Positions 1 to 10,700 of a stretch of DNA of 58,844 nt are shown here, piece after piece (the first letter of the stretch is position 1; the number at the start of each line of letters is the position of its first letter). The stretch is from Kiritimatiellia bacterium (GTDB lineage Bacteria > Verrucomicrobiota > Kiritimatiellia > UBA8416 > JADHWI01). A model generated the notes under the pieces. That model made no database searches. It had not been told where the DNA came from and saw nothing but the letters and a program-made list of their open reading frames with translations. A program made the position numbers and the translations under genes. Where the stretch lies: the NCBI GenBank assembly GCA_030744755.1, contig JASLPY010000025.1, forward strand, positions 1-58,844, read 5' to 3'.

Positions 1-512
1 TGAGCACCATAAGTCGGATCACACGTCGGATCGACATCAATGATAATCCGTCTGAGCTTCTTGCCCCGACGTCGTTTGGCTTGCTCGGAGATGACGGTCT
101 CGGCAACCACATGGCCCATTTGGAGCAACTGGGGAGCCCTCACGCTGTTCTCGAACCGACTGATCGTCGGCTGAGAAGCCAGAGCATCGCCATTTACCGG
201 ATCGCGATCACACGCCAGCTTCATCATTGGATCTTCACGCAACTTGGCTGCATCATTGCCGTCTGGATATCCTGCCGCGATACCTATTACCCGCTGGCGA
301 AGCTGTTCGAGCTGTTCATGGTCAATCTTTCCAGATTGCCGCTTATCATGAAAACAACCGCTGAGAGCTTCGCTCAGACCAAGCTGTCGATCACGCGCCG
401 AGAGCAAAATCGTGCCGCCGTTGGAGCTCAAATGTTCCCGGGAAAACGACACATGAACCGGCTTCGAAAACAACTCTGGAAAAAGTACGGACTGTCGAGT
501 AGTATCATCCAT
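1..512 (-). CDS. IS1380 family transposase, N-terminal fragment
   Basis: Reading the minus strand from an ATG at 512-510 gives an uninterrupted frame of 170 codons that leaves the window at base 1. It encodes MDDTTRQSVLFPELF at the start and then contains SSNGGTILLSARDRQLGLSE, QLRQRVIGIAAGYPDGND and KLREDPMMKLACDRDP, followed by TISRFENSV and LRRIIIDVDPT. These match the N-terminal region of IS1380-family DDE transposases: the phrase about a reactor-like ring and 'LRQRVxGIAxGYxDxND', then the first catalytic Asp strand (IIIDVDPT). The C-terminal two thirds are off the window. It is a mobile gene unrelated to the neighbouring sulfatase locus. Confidence 0.8.
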   Translation of the reverse strand, partial: MDDTTRQSVLFPELFSKPVHVSFSREHLSSNGGTILLSARDRQLGLSEALSGCFHDKRQSGKIDHEQLEQLRQRVIGIAAGYPDGNDAAKLREDPMMKLACDRDPVNGDALASQPTISRFENSVRAPQLLQMGHVVAETVISEQAKRRRGKKLRRIIIDVDPTCDPTYGA

Positions 513-619
513 GGGAAAGCCTCCATGTTGTTGTCGCAACGTTCTGCAGCCTAACAGGATGCAGAGGGCTTTCCCATTTCTTTATCGGCTCATTTAAAGA
601 GAATCATGAATAATCCGCG
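1..619 (-). mobile_element. IS1380-like insertion sequence, 5' part only
   Basis: The window opens inside an insertion sequence whose transposase is read leftwards. The non-coding stretch upstream of the transposase start (513-619) ends with a short motif, catgaataatccgcg, at about 605-619. I take this as the possible outer end of the element, because the heptad-repeat hairpin begins directly after it. The other end lies outside the window, so neither the terminal inverted repeats nor the target duplication can be checked. The element boundary is inference; the transposase reading frame is the firm part. Confidence 0.5.
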
Positions 620-677
620 CTAGGCATTAGGCGTTAGGTGAGATTTCTAGCAACTAACGCCTAGCGCCTAACGCCTA
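620..677. repeat. Heptad repeats (TTAGGCG-type) arranged as two inverted arms
   Basis: Left arm 620-641 is built of seven-base units close to TAGGCAT/TAGGCGT. Right arm 653-677 holds the complementary units CGCCTAA/CGCCTAG. The arms can pair into a hairpin around a loop at 642-652. It sits between the putative IS end and the first gene. No function is evident; it belongs with the other short-period intergenic repeats of the window. Confidence 0.6.
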
Positions 678-780
678 AATCCTGGGGGAGAACATCCGAT
701 TTGCTGCAAGTAGTTGATGAAACGTTGATTAGCTCCACAACTGGGGCGGATGCCTTGAGAGAACGAAAGGCACACAGCGA

Positions 781-3700
781 ATGCTTCGAATGATTGACAC
801 AACAAGGATTATTCTGCTTTTCACGGCGTTACTCTCCTCTGCCTCCCGCGCAGCGCCTTTGTTCAGCGAAGATTTTGACGCCGAAGTCAAGATTCACGGG
901 CAGCACAAGCAGGCGCAGAGCGGGCTTCCGATCACGGTCGGCGACGGTGTGATGCCGGGTTGGACGCGGCGCGGCGAAGGGATGCCTTCTCACTTCGTGG
1001 AGCATCTGCCGGGCGACCGGGCCTTGATGGTGGTTGCCAAGACGGCGGGGCAGAACGTCTTTACCCTGAGCAAGGGGTTCGCGGCCAACGCCAAGGGGCA
1101 TGCCTACTTTGTCACGTTAGACACGAGTCCCGCAGTCTACCAGGGCCTTTCCCAGACGACAGCCGCCGGGGATGAGCTGGCCATAGAGTTGCTGCGCTCC
1201 GACAACACTGTGCTGGCTAAACATGCAGTCAGGCCCGGCAAGTGGGAAGGGAACACGGTATTCACTTCTCACACCTTCTCGTACACCGGAGATGGATCCG
1301 GTCCGCTTCGCCTGCGCATCTCGCCGGTCTTCACTTCGGGTACCCGCTTCTATGGGGCAATCGACAAGTTGCAGGTGTTCAGATCGAAGGCCGAGGCGGA
1401 AAGCGCTGTTCAGAAACGTGTGGGAGAAGCAAAGCAGGCCCGTGAAGCCTTTCTGAAGGAGAGAAGAAAGAGGGCACTCCTGCTCGAGCAGAGCACCTCT
1501 CTGGAGAAAGACTGGCTGCTACAGGCGGGAGATAAGCCGACGCTGCAACTGACCCGGCAGGAGATTGGCTGGGCACGCGACCTTGCGGCGAGATTGTCCC
1601 GAGAAACCCCAAAACCCGATCTCAGCGCCGAACTGAGACAACTGGAAGAACTCGAGACAAAGAGCAAGACGTCCGAGGCAGACGCACTGGAGCTATACCT
1701 GGCTGTTCGGCGCGTCAAGCGCGCGATCATGTTCAAGAACCCGGCGATAGACTTCTCGAAGGTGCTGCTGGTAGACAATCCTTACCCCGGACACAGGCAC
1801 GAGTCGGGACACCGTCACGGTTACCGGGCGGGTGGCGGGAGAGGGAGACTGCTGGTGTTGGAGGGCCTCACACCCGACAGCCCCGTCCGCTCTCTTGTCC
1901 CCGAAGAAAAATCGGGATTCCTGTGGCGTCCGGACCTGTCGTTCGACGCGAAGAAGATTGTCTTCTGCCTGATGCCTTCGGGTGAGAAATCGTTTCACCT
2001 GTACGAAGTCAATACGGACCCTTCGACCGATTCGACAAGCTCACAGCAGGCAGGCTCAGGGCAGGCGGGTACCGGCTTCAAGCAGCTGACGTTCGGCGAT
2101 TATGACGACCTGGACCCGATCTACCTGCCCTCAGGCAAGCTGTTGTTCAACACCACACGAGCCAATACCTACGTTCGATGCGGCCCCTCCCATCACTCGC
2201 CCGTCCTGGCCCGGTGCGATTCGGACGGAAAGAACATATACGTGATCTCCCGCAACAACGAGCCGGATTATTTGCCCGTGCTCCTCCCTGACGGCCGGAT
2301 CATCTACACCCGGTGGGAGTATACGGACAAGGAGCAAAAGCGGGTGCAATCACTCTGGACCATGAACCAGGACGGCACTGGCGTTAACGCATACTGGGGC
2401 AATCAGAGCGTCTGGCCGGACATGCTGGTGGAGCCACGGCCGATCCCCGGCACGCGCAAGATCATGTTCACCGGCGTGGGGCACCACCAGTGGTTCAACG
2501 GCTCGATCGGCATCATCGATACGGCCAAGGGAATGAACTACCCGGACGGCATCAGCAAAGTGACCCCGGACATCCCCTGGCCGGAGGTGGGCAACGGACC
2601 CGCTGAGAAGGCGGAAACACAAGCGTACCGTCCCGGCCCGTACAAGGCATACAAAACGCCTTACCCCATCAGCGAAGAGGATTTCCTGGTATCCATGCTG
2701 CACCCTAAGACAAAGAAGTTCAGCTTGTACCTGATGGACATGTACGGCAACCGCGAACTCATATACACCGGCAAGGACAATGTCTGGCACGCCGTACCTT
2801 TAAAACCGCGCCAGAAGCCACCGCTGATTCCCGACCGAATCGAATGGCCGCCGATCGGCCCCGACCAGCCGCCGCTCAGGGATGGGATCATGTACAGCGC
2901 CGATGTGTTCGAGGGAGCGCCGCTACTGCCAAGGGACAAGGTCAAGTACCTACGGGTCCTTGAAATCGATGCCAAGACTTACACGCCATGGAAGAAGACA
3001 TACCAGCATTCCGGACCTTCCATATCCATCACCCAGGCCGACGGCGTGAAGCGGATACTGGGAACGACGCCCGTTGAATCAGACGGCTCAGTCTGCTTCG
3101 AAGTCCCGCCCGGCAGGGCGCTGCATTTTCAACTTCTCGACAAGGACTTCCGCTGCATTCAGACCATGCGTTCTTTCACCGGCGTGATGCCGGGCGAAAC
3201 CCGCGGCTGTGTCGGTTGTCACGAAGGCCGCAGCTCTACGCCGGTCAACACCGATGGCGGCATGGCTATGCGCCGCGGTCCACTCGCTCTGACGCCACCA
3301 CCATGGGGTGCTGAGGTGAGCATCAGCTACGAACGTTTTGTCCAGCCGGTCCTGGATAAATACTGCGGCGAATGCCACCAGGGCGACGGTAAGGCCCGCA
3401 AGAAACTGGACCTGACTTTCCGCGACTCCGACATGAAGGATCCTGTCATCCGCAACCTGCCGCCGCAGTTCAAGGAACCATACGTTACGCTGGTCGGCGG
3501 CGGAAACAATTGGTATCACCCGGTGGACAAGAAGTTGCTCAACAAGCATGGTCTTCCGGCCTCTATTTCCGGTGTCCTGATTGTAGAGGGCTACAGCGAG
3601 CGCACCGCCGAGGCGCTGGCCACTCTGAAGCCGATGACACACATGTCCTCCGCCAGTGTGCTGATCAGCAGGGCCACGGACGAGAAACACATCAAAGCGA

Positions 3701-4761
3701 AGATGGATCCGGACAGCCTTCGGCGCCTGATCGGCTGGGTGGATGCCAATGGCCCTTACCTGGGTGAGGAAGAGATCCGCCACATGCCGGATCCAACTCC
3801 TGAAACCCGGTGGGCCAAACCCGTGCCCGTCGTGCAGCCGCGGCTGAGAACCGCACCGCGAATCAACCGCTTCAATATCCGCCAGGATGGTGATTCGAGC
3901 AAAGTTGGTCTTGATGTATCTTCCTGTTCCACCTCAAGCGCGGGGCATCCCTTTGTCATATGTGATATCCACAGACAAGAGATTCTGAAAGTGAATGCTT
4001 CCGGTAAGGTCACCTGGAGATATCCTGCTCCCCGCGCACATGACTTATGGGCACTCAAGGGCGGCAATATCCTCTTTTCTGGACCGGTCACGGGCGTGGT
4101 GGAGGTGACCCCCGACAAGAGAGAGGTGTGGAATTTCCGCGCGCCCAAAGGGGAGCACGTTTACGCCTGCCAGCCGTTACCAGGCGGCGATGTTATGGTG
4201 GGGATTGAGGGTAAACCGTCGCGCATTATCGAAGTGGGACGCGGTGGCGAGATCAAGAAGACAATAACTCTCCAGACAAAAGGGTCAATCCGGCTGAGCC
4301 GCAAGACCCATACCGGCACCTATCTCATTGCCGAACGTCACGGGGAATCCATCCATGAATACGATAGCACGGGCAAGATGATCCGCAGGATTGCCTCCAA
4401 AGGGAAGGTCTTCATGGCCGCTCGTCTCAAAAACGGAAACACGTTGATTGGTACCGGGACCGGCCATGAGCTGGTTGAAGTCGACCCGAACGACAAGATC
4501 GTCTGGCAAGTCAAAGAGAACGATCTGCCCGGCATCCCCATTCGCGACGCGGCCGGCTTCCAGCGCCTGCCGAACGGCAACACGGTCCTCTGTAACTGGG
4601 GAGGGCACGGACATGTGGGCAAACAGACCCAGATCATCGAAATCACCCCGAAAAAGGAGGTCGTCTGGAAGGTTTTCAGGAACGAGACTTTCTCTACCCC
4701 GCTCCATGTCCAGCTGCTGGACATCCCTGGCGATCCCGCCAAGGGTGAACTGGTTCGCTGA
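781..4761 (+). CDS. HzsA-related secreted diheme cytochrome with two propellers
   Basis: 1326 residues. A signal peptide (IILLFTALLSSASRAA, about residues 9-25) is followed by an N-terminal beta domain (about 26-200) and a charged helical stretch (about 205-330). A WD40/PD40-like propeller (about 340-650) comes next, then the HzsA-type segment with QTMRSFTGVMPGETRGCVGC. Two c-type heme sites are visible: C810-V-G-C-H814 and C862-G-E-C-H866, the second in FVQPVLDKYCGECH. Residues of about 1040-1326 form a second PQQ/arylsulfotransferase-like propeller. The order resembles the alpha subunit of anammox hydrazine synthase, but no beta or gamma subunit is present, so hydrazine chemistry is not implied; relatives in PVC genomes have unknown function. 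It is followed after 34 bases by the sulfatase fusion on the same strand. A start at 781 is supported by gaaagg ten bases upstream. Residues 414-429 look like an inserted repeat. Confidence 0.8.
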   Translation: MLRMIDTTRIILLFTALLSSASRAAPLFSEDFDAEVKIHGQHKQAQSGLPITVGDGVMPGWTRRGEGMPSHFVEHLPGDRALMVVAKTAGQNVFTLSKGFAANAKGHAYFVTLDTSPAVYQGLSQTTAAGDELAIELLRSDNTVLAKHAVRPGKWEGNTVFTSHTFSYTGDGSGPLRLRISPVFTSGTRFYGAIDKLQVFRSKAEAESAVQKRVGEAKQAREAFLKERRKRALLLEQSTSLEKDWLLQAGDKPTLQLTRQEIGWARDLAARLSRETPKPDLSAELRQLEELETKSKTSEADALELYLAVRRVKRAIMFKNPAIDFSKVLLVDNPYPGHRHESGHRHGYRAGGGRGRLLVLEGLTPDSPVRSLVPEEKSGFLWRPDLSFDAKKIVFCLMPSGEKSFHLYEVNTDPSTDSTSSQQAGSGQAGTGFKQLTFGDYDDLDPIYLPSGKLLFNTTRANTYVRCGPSHHSPVLARCDSDGKNIYVISRNNEPDYLPVLLPDGRIIYTRWEYTDKEQKRVQSLWTMNQDGTGVNAYWGNQSVWPDMLVEPRPIPGTRKIMFTGVGHHQWFNGSIGIIDTAKGMNYPDGISKVTPDIPWPEVGNGPAEKAETQAYRPGPYKAYKTPYPISEEDFLVSMLHPKTKKFSLYLMDMYGNRELIYTGKDNVWHAVPLKPRQKPPLIPDRIEWPPIGPDQPPLRDGIMYSADVFEGAPLLPRDKVKYLRVLEIDAKTYTPWKKTYQHSGPSISITQADGVKRILGTTPVESDGSVCFEVPPGRALHFQLLDKDFRCIQTMRSFTGVMPGETRGCVGCHEGRSSTPVNTDGGMAMRRGPLALTPPPWGAEVSISYERFVQPVLDKYCGECHQGDGKARKKLDLTFRDSDMKDPVIRNLPPQFKEPYVTLVGGGNNWYHPVDKKLLNKHGLPASISGVLIVEGYSERTAEALATLKPMTHMSSASVLISRATDEKHIKAKMDPDSLRRLIGWVDANGPYLGEEEIRHMPDPTPETRWAKPVPVVQPRLRTAPRINRFNIRQDGDSSKVGLDVSSCSTSSAGHPFVICDIHRQEILKVNASGKVTWRYPAPRAHDLWALKGGNILFSGPVTGVVEVTPDKREVWNFRAPKGEHVYACQPLPGGDVMVGIEGKPSRIIEVGRGGEIKKTITLQTKGSIRLSRKTHTGTYLIAERHGESIHEYDSTGKMIRRIASKGKVFMAARLKNGNTLIGTGTGHELVEVDPNDKIVWQVKENDLPGIPIRDAAGFQRLPNGNTVLCNWGGHGHVGKQTQIIEITPKKEVVWKVFRNETFSTPLHVQLLDIPGDPAKGELVR
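2020..2067. repeat. In-frame repeat insertion inside the HzsA-related gene
   Basis: 48 bases (16 codons, PSTDSTSSQQAGSGQA) interrupt a propeller strand that otherwise reads YEVNTD then GTGFKQLT. The other two HzsA-related proteins of the window have no such segment (YTIDIDGKNLKQIT and FKCNADGSGLVQLT). The DNA contains ttcgacaagctca, which is shared with the palindromic repeat at 47351-47433 (ctcgacaagctcg). I infer an insertion of a mobile palindromic sequence that kept the frame. Confidence 0.55.
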
Positions 4762-4795
4762 GTCAACGCGGAGAGACCCAAAAGGAATAACATCG

Positions 4796-7700
4796 ATGAA
4801 GGTTATGACCGTTGCCGTTATCGGAATGCTAATTGTGCCGTTCATGGGGATGGCGGCGGAAACGACTCAGCCGCGCCCCAATATCATCCTCTTCCTCGTT
4901 GACGACATGGGGCTGATGGATACGTCGGTGCCGATGTTGACCGATAAGGGCCGCAAGCCGCAGAGGCATCCGCTTAACGACTGGTACCGCACTCCGAACA
5001 TGGAAAGGCTGGCGAAACAGGGAGTCCGGTTCGGTAACTTCTACTCGCACAATGTTTGCTCACCGACCCGCGTTTCGATTTTGAGCGGCCAGAACGCCGC
5101 ACGGCACGGCGCGACTGACTGGATTGCGCCGTTCAGCAATAACGGAGGATCACACAAACCACCGAAGTGGGATTGGGAAGGATTGACACCGGAGGAGGTC
5201 GCGTTGCCTCGTGCTTTGAAGCGGGCAGGATACAGGACGATCCATGTCGGTAAGGGGCACGTTACCCCCGCCAACCGCCCTGGAGCCAATCCGATTAACC
5301 TGGGCTTTGATGTGAATATTGCCGGCTCGGATATCGGCGCACCGGCGTCGTACTACGGGAAGAACGGATATGGAAAGGGCAGCAACCCACGCGCCATTGC
5401 CCGCCCGATTCCCGGCCTGGAGAAATACCACGGCACGGACACTTTCCTGACCGAGGCCCTGACGCTGGAAGCGAAAACAGAGGTGGATAAGGCGCTCGCC
5501 GCAGAGAAACCCTTCTTTCTCTATATGTCCCACTACGCGGTGCACTCCCCGTTCAACTCCGATCCCCGCTTTGCAGCGAATTACAAGGACGGAAAGGTGA
5601 ACGGCGCGAGCAAGGCATACGCCACGCTGATTGAGGGCATGGACAAGTCGCTTGGCGACCTGATGGATCACCTGCAAGACAAGGGAGTAGCGGAAAAGAC
5701 CCTGATCCTTTTTCTTGGGGACAACGGCGGCGACGCCCCACTGGCCGGCACGGATGACATTTCATCCAGCGCCCCCCTGCGTGGGCGCAAGGGCAGCAAG
5801 TGGGAGGGCGGCGTGCGCGTTCCCTTTATTGCAGCCTGGGCCAAACCGGATACAAACAATCCGTGGCAGAGGAGAATGCCCATTTCCTCCAACAGCATCC
5901 GGAAAGAGATCGGTATCTGCTACGACCTCTTTCCGACGATTGCGTCGCTTGCCGGCGCAACGGTTCCGGCTGATCACAAGGTGGATGGTCGGGACCTAAC
6001 GGTGTTGCTGGCCGGGAAGTCAGATCCGGGACACCGTAACGCATTCCTGAACCACTATCCCCATCCGCGTCGTGGCGAAAGCCATTACTTCACGACTTGG
6101 CGCAGCGGTGACTGGAAGGTGATTTACGAGTATTTGAAACAAGTCAACCAGCGCTACTCGCTCTACGACCTCGCAAATGACCCGAGCGAATCGAATAACC
6201 TTGCCACGGAGAATCCAGACCAGCTCAGGAAAATGATGCAGGGAATGGTCAGGGAGCTGGAATCCATGGACGCCGTGTACCCTGTGAAAGATGGGAGGGT
6301 GTTCAAACCGGTCATCCCGCAGGGAAAGAAATCACAAGACCCACCGCCTGTGGTGAGCGTGTCGAAACCAAACATCCTGTTTATTCTCGTAGATGATATG
6401 GGCTGGCGGGATCTGGCGTGTTACGGACATGAGGTCCACGAGACCCCAAACATCGACAAGCTGGCCACTGGAGGCATGCGATTTACAGATGCTTATGCCG
6501 CCTGTCCGATTTGCGGGCCGTCGCGCGCCGCGATTATGACGGGGCGCTTTCCTTCAACCTCCGGTTTTGTCGATAACTATGTCAGCGAAACCAGGAATGG
6601 AATTTTGCAACGTACGCAAGAACGTTCCCATCTGGAGCTGGAGGCAGTTACGCTTGCCGAGTCGCTCCAGGCGGGTGGCTATCAGACCGGCTTCCTTGGG
6701 AAATGGCACCTGACGAATAACGACGAAACGCATCTGCCGACCGATCAGGGGTTCGATGTCAATATCGCCGGCGGCTGGAAAGGGCACCCGCGTGATGGTT
6801 TCTTCAGCCCGTATAGCCTCGCCCATCTGGAAGACGGTCCGAAAGGCGAATACCTGACCGACCGACTGACGACCGAAGCAATCGGTGTGCTTGACCAGTT
6901 TTCGAAGAACGATGCGCCGTGGCTGCTCTACATGAGCTATTACACGGTACACGCGCCGTTCCACTCGAAGCCGGAAAAGACGAAGAAGTATGCGGCCAAG
7001 AAAGCGAAGAATCCGGCCTATGGCGGAATGATGGAGTCGATGGACGAAAATATCGGGCGCATCCTTTCGTGGCTCGACGAAAAAGGGTTGCGTGAGAACA
7101 CGGTCATCTTTTTTACATCCGACAACGGTGGCTATAGACCGGCAACCGATAATGCTCCGCTCCGTGGACACAAAGGCGATTTGTATGACGGCGGCATCCG
7201 CGTTTCCTGTATTATCGAAGGTTCCGGCGTGGGCAAGGGCGCGGTGTGCGACACGCCGATCCACGGGGTCGATTTCTACGCGACGTTGCTCGAGATGGCG
7301 GGCATGCCGAAACAGCCGGAAATTGCGCCCGACAGCGTGTCCCTTGTCCCGCTACTTAAAGGCAACACGGTTTTCGATCGCGGCCCGATGTTCTGGCACT
7401 ATCCGGTTGCGAAGCCGTTAACTCCTTTGTCCGAACCGGGTAGCGTGGTTCGGGACGGCGACTGGAAATACCTCTATTTCTACTCCGATGGACGGAGTGA
7501 ACTGTACAATTTGAAAGAAGACATCGGCGAAACGAAAAACCTGATCGACAAGATGCCGGAAAAAGCGGCGGCGATGAAAGCGCTGCTGGATGCGAAACTC
7601 ATCGAACACTCTGCGCTAATCCCGGAAACGGGCGGGGTGCCGCTCAAAAGGGGAAGGGGCAGGAAAAAGGCGAAACCCTCCAGGGCGGCTTCTACTGCTT

Positions 7701-10700
7701 TAGTCTCTCCGGTGAAAGCCGGCACCAAAACCGGGGTCGTGGATTGGGAGAATACTTCGTTCGGCGATCGGCCGGGACCGTTTGTGGTGCATCTGAATTG
7801 CGGCGAAGGAATCGAAACGGTGAAGTTGCTGGAGCAGGACGAACTCGTGGTCCAGGGTCTTGATACCGACCGCTCCACGATTGACGCCGCCCGAACATCC
7901 GCCTCCGCCCGCAAGGATTACGCCAAGCGCATCACCTTCGGTTGGTTCGACGGGAAACACCTGCCGTTTATCGATAATTCGGTGAATAGCATTGTGGCGA
8001 GTGGCGAGTGTCAGGTGGCGAGTGATGAGATACTGCGCGTACTCACTCCCCGCGGGGTCGCCCGCATTAATGGCAAAGAAATCGTTAAACCGTGGCCTTC
8101 GGACATCGACGAGTGGACGCATCATATGCACGGTCCCGACAACAACCGCGTTTCACGGGACACGCGGCTGGCGCCGCCGCTATCACACCTGCAATGGACG
8201 GTGGGCCCTCGCTACACCCGGCACCATGAACACATGAGCAGTTTCCAGGCGATGGTATCCGCCCGGGGCAAGGTCTTCTACATCATTGACCAAGGACTGA
8301 AAGACTCCGTTCTTCTACCCTCGGACTGGAACCTGGTGGCGCGCGACGCCTTCAACGGGATCGAGCTGTGGCGAAAGACACTCCCGCACTGGTTCAATCA
8401 CATGTGGCCTTTCAAATCCGGTCCCGTTGTGGTTACCCGCCGACTGGTGGTGAAAGATGACCGGCTGTTCGCCGCGTTGGAGATGGGCGGCGGGATATCA
8501 GTGCTCGACGCAAACACCGGGGCTTTGCTCCACGAGCTACCCGGGACTGAAGGTGCGGAAGAGATTATCGTCGAGGGTGAACTGCTCTTTGTTGTCCACA
8601 GGCAATGGCTGACCAAGGCCGACAAATACAACGTAACAACAAAGGTCACAAACGGCGGTACTGCCGGAAGGATGACGAAGGACTTCAGCTGGAATGCTGC
8701 AGCGGGCCGGCAGCAGGTCACGGCCTTTGACCTGGCTACGCGAAAACAGCTCTGGCAGAAGGAAATTCCGATCGCACCTTTCGGGCTCGGAGCGCGCGAG
8801 GGGAGTCTGTACATCTTTGACGGGGAACAGGCGCTGAGTCTGAAGGCGGACAGCGGCCAGGTGAACTGGACCTCGCCCAAGGTCAGCAACGCGAGGGCGC
8901 AGTTCTCGACCGGAGCCGGGTGCAACCTTGTCTGCGGCGAAGAACGAATCCTGCTGGGCAGTGCCGCAGGCAGGAACATGGTTGCGTTATCTGCCAAAGA
9001 CGGAACGATCGTCTGGCAAGCCGCTCAATATACCTCGGGAAGACACTCGCCAAAGGACTTGTTTCTGATCGACGGCACAGCTTGGACGGCGGCTACATTT
9101 GGATCAAGCATGACGTTGCCGGGAGTTCCATCCACTGCCAATCGAAAGAGCGGCAAGATTACCGGGTACAACCTGGATGACGGAAAAATAGTGGCCGATT
9201 TCTTTACTGACTCCGACGTCTACATCATGAACTCCCGTTGCCATATGAGTTGTGCCACGGACAACTACCTCATAACCTCCCGAACGGGAGCCGAGCTGGT
9301 TTCGATTACGGACAAGAAGTGGAACCTTCATCACTGGTTGCGGGGCGCTTGCTTGTACGGGATGATGCCGGCCAACGGGATTCTCTATGCGCCACCCAAT
9401 CCATGCGGATGCTACACCCAGTCCAGTTTGGACGGTTTCAACGCAGTCACCGGTTACAATCCCAAGTGGAAGCAGGTTGTTCAGGAGCGCCAGGGACCTG
9501 CATTTGTCCGGGGCGCTTCCTATTCGAACGTTCCCGATCTTCGTAGCCGCGGTCGCCAGACCGTGGATGTCGCCGGAACTAGCGCTTTGTCCCCGGACCT
9601 CCACCGTCTGGCGACGGCGGCTACAAAGAAGTTCCAGGCTGGGGAGAAGACGCAATCGGGGCATGATGAACCGGACGCATGGCCGGTGTATCGCCATGAC
9701 AATAAACGCAGCGGATCGATCCCAGTAGAAGTTGCGCTGCCCCTGGCCGTGAAATGGCGGGCGCAAGGGTATGACAACCTGACCTCCCTGGTGGTGGCGA
9801 ACGGGCGCTGCATCTTTGCCGAGAAGGACCGCCACACGGCACATTGCCTGGACGCGACAAGCGGCAAGCCGCAGTGGTCCTATGTCGCCGGAGGACGCAT
9901 TGATTCGCCACCTGCGATCAGCGGGGACAGTCTCTACTTTGGTTGTGCCGACGGTTGGCTCTACCGGCTCTTGTTATCGACCGGTGAGCTGGTGTGGAAG
10001 CGGCGCATTGCTCCCGCGGACCTCTCCCTGTTCGATCATGGCCAACCGGCATCGGCCTGGCCCTTATCGGGAAGTGTGCTGGTTCAGGATGGGAAGGTCT
10101 ACTGTGTAGCCGGGCGCTCATTGTTCCTGGACGACGGCATGCGGCTGACCGTGGTCGACGCCGAGAGCGGCGAAGTCCTGAAAGAGAACATCATGGACGG
10201 CCGTGATCCGAACACCGGCGAGGACATGCACAAACATGTGGCGATGCAGAACATGCCGGTTGCTCTGCCGGATCTTCTTTCGAGTGACGGCAAGAACCTG
10301 TACATGCTCTCACAGCAGTTTGACCTGGAAGGGAAGCGCACCCATATCAAGAACAGTGCCTGGGATGACGACATCGAGATTGGCATCGGCAGGGAGCATC
10401 TCTTCTGCCCGACCGGATTCCTTGACGACAACTGGTTCCACCGCAGCTACTGGGTTTACGGGAATAGCTTCCTGGAAGGCTGCTCCATGCCCTCCGGCGG
10501 CTGGTTTGAAATCAGCCGAATAAGTCCCAGCGGGAAGATGCTGTGCTTCGACGACACGACCGTTTACGGGTACGGGCAATTCCCCGAATACAGCAAGTGG
10601 AGTACGCCGCTGCGGTACTCCCTTTTCTCGGTGAACAACAAGCCCAAGAGTCACAAGCCCGGCGTCCCGGATGAGGAACTGCGTAAGACCAGGCCGAACT

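Noticed and set aside
81..554. 157-codon plus-strand open frame
   Set aside because: It is the antisense shadow of the IS1380 transposase, whose minus-strand frame gives recognisable family sequence.
714..730. LacI-type operator before the first HzsA-related gene (gaaacgttga)
   Set aside because: Only the central AACGTT is symmetric and the arms do not match, so it is not better than chance.
3088..3783. 231-codon minus-strand open frame
   Set aside because: It lies wholly inside the HzsA-related gene, opposite its heme region; the sequence is low-complexity and arginine/histidine rich with no ribosome site.
781..4761. Hydrazine synthase (anammox) gene
   Set aside because: Only alpha-like proteins are present; no beta or gamma subunit, hydrazine dehydrogenase or other anammox gene is in the window. 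The label HzsA-related is kept without the function.
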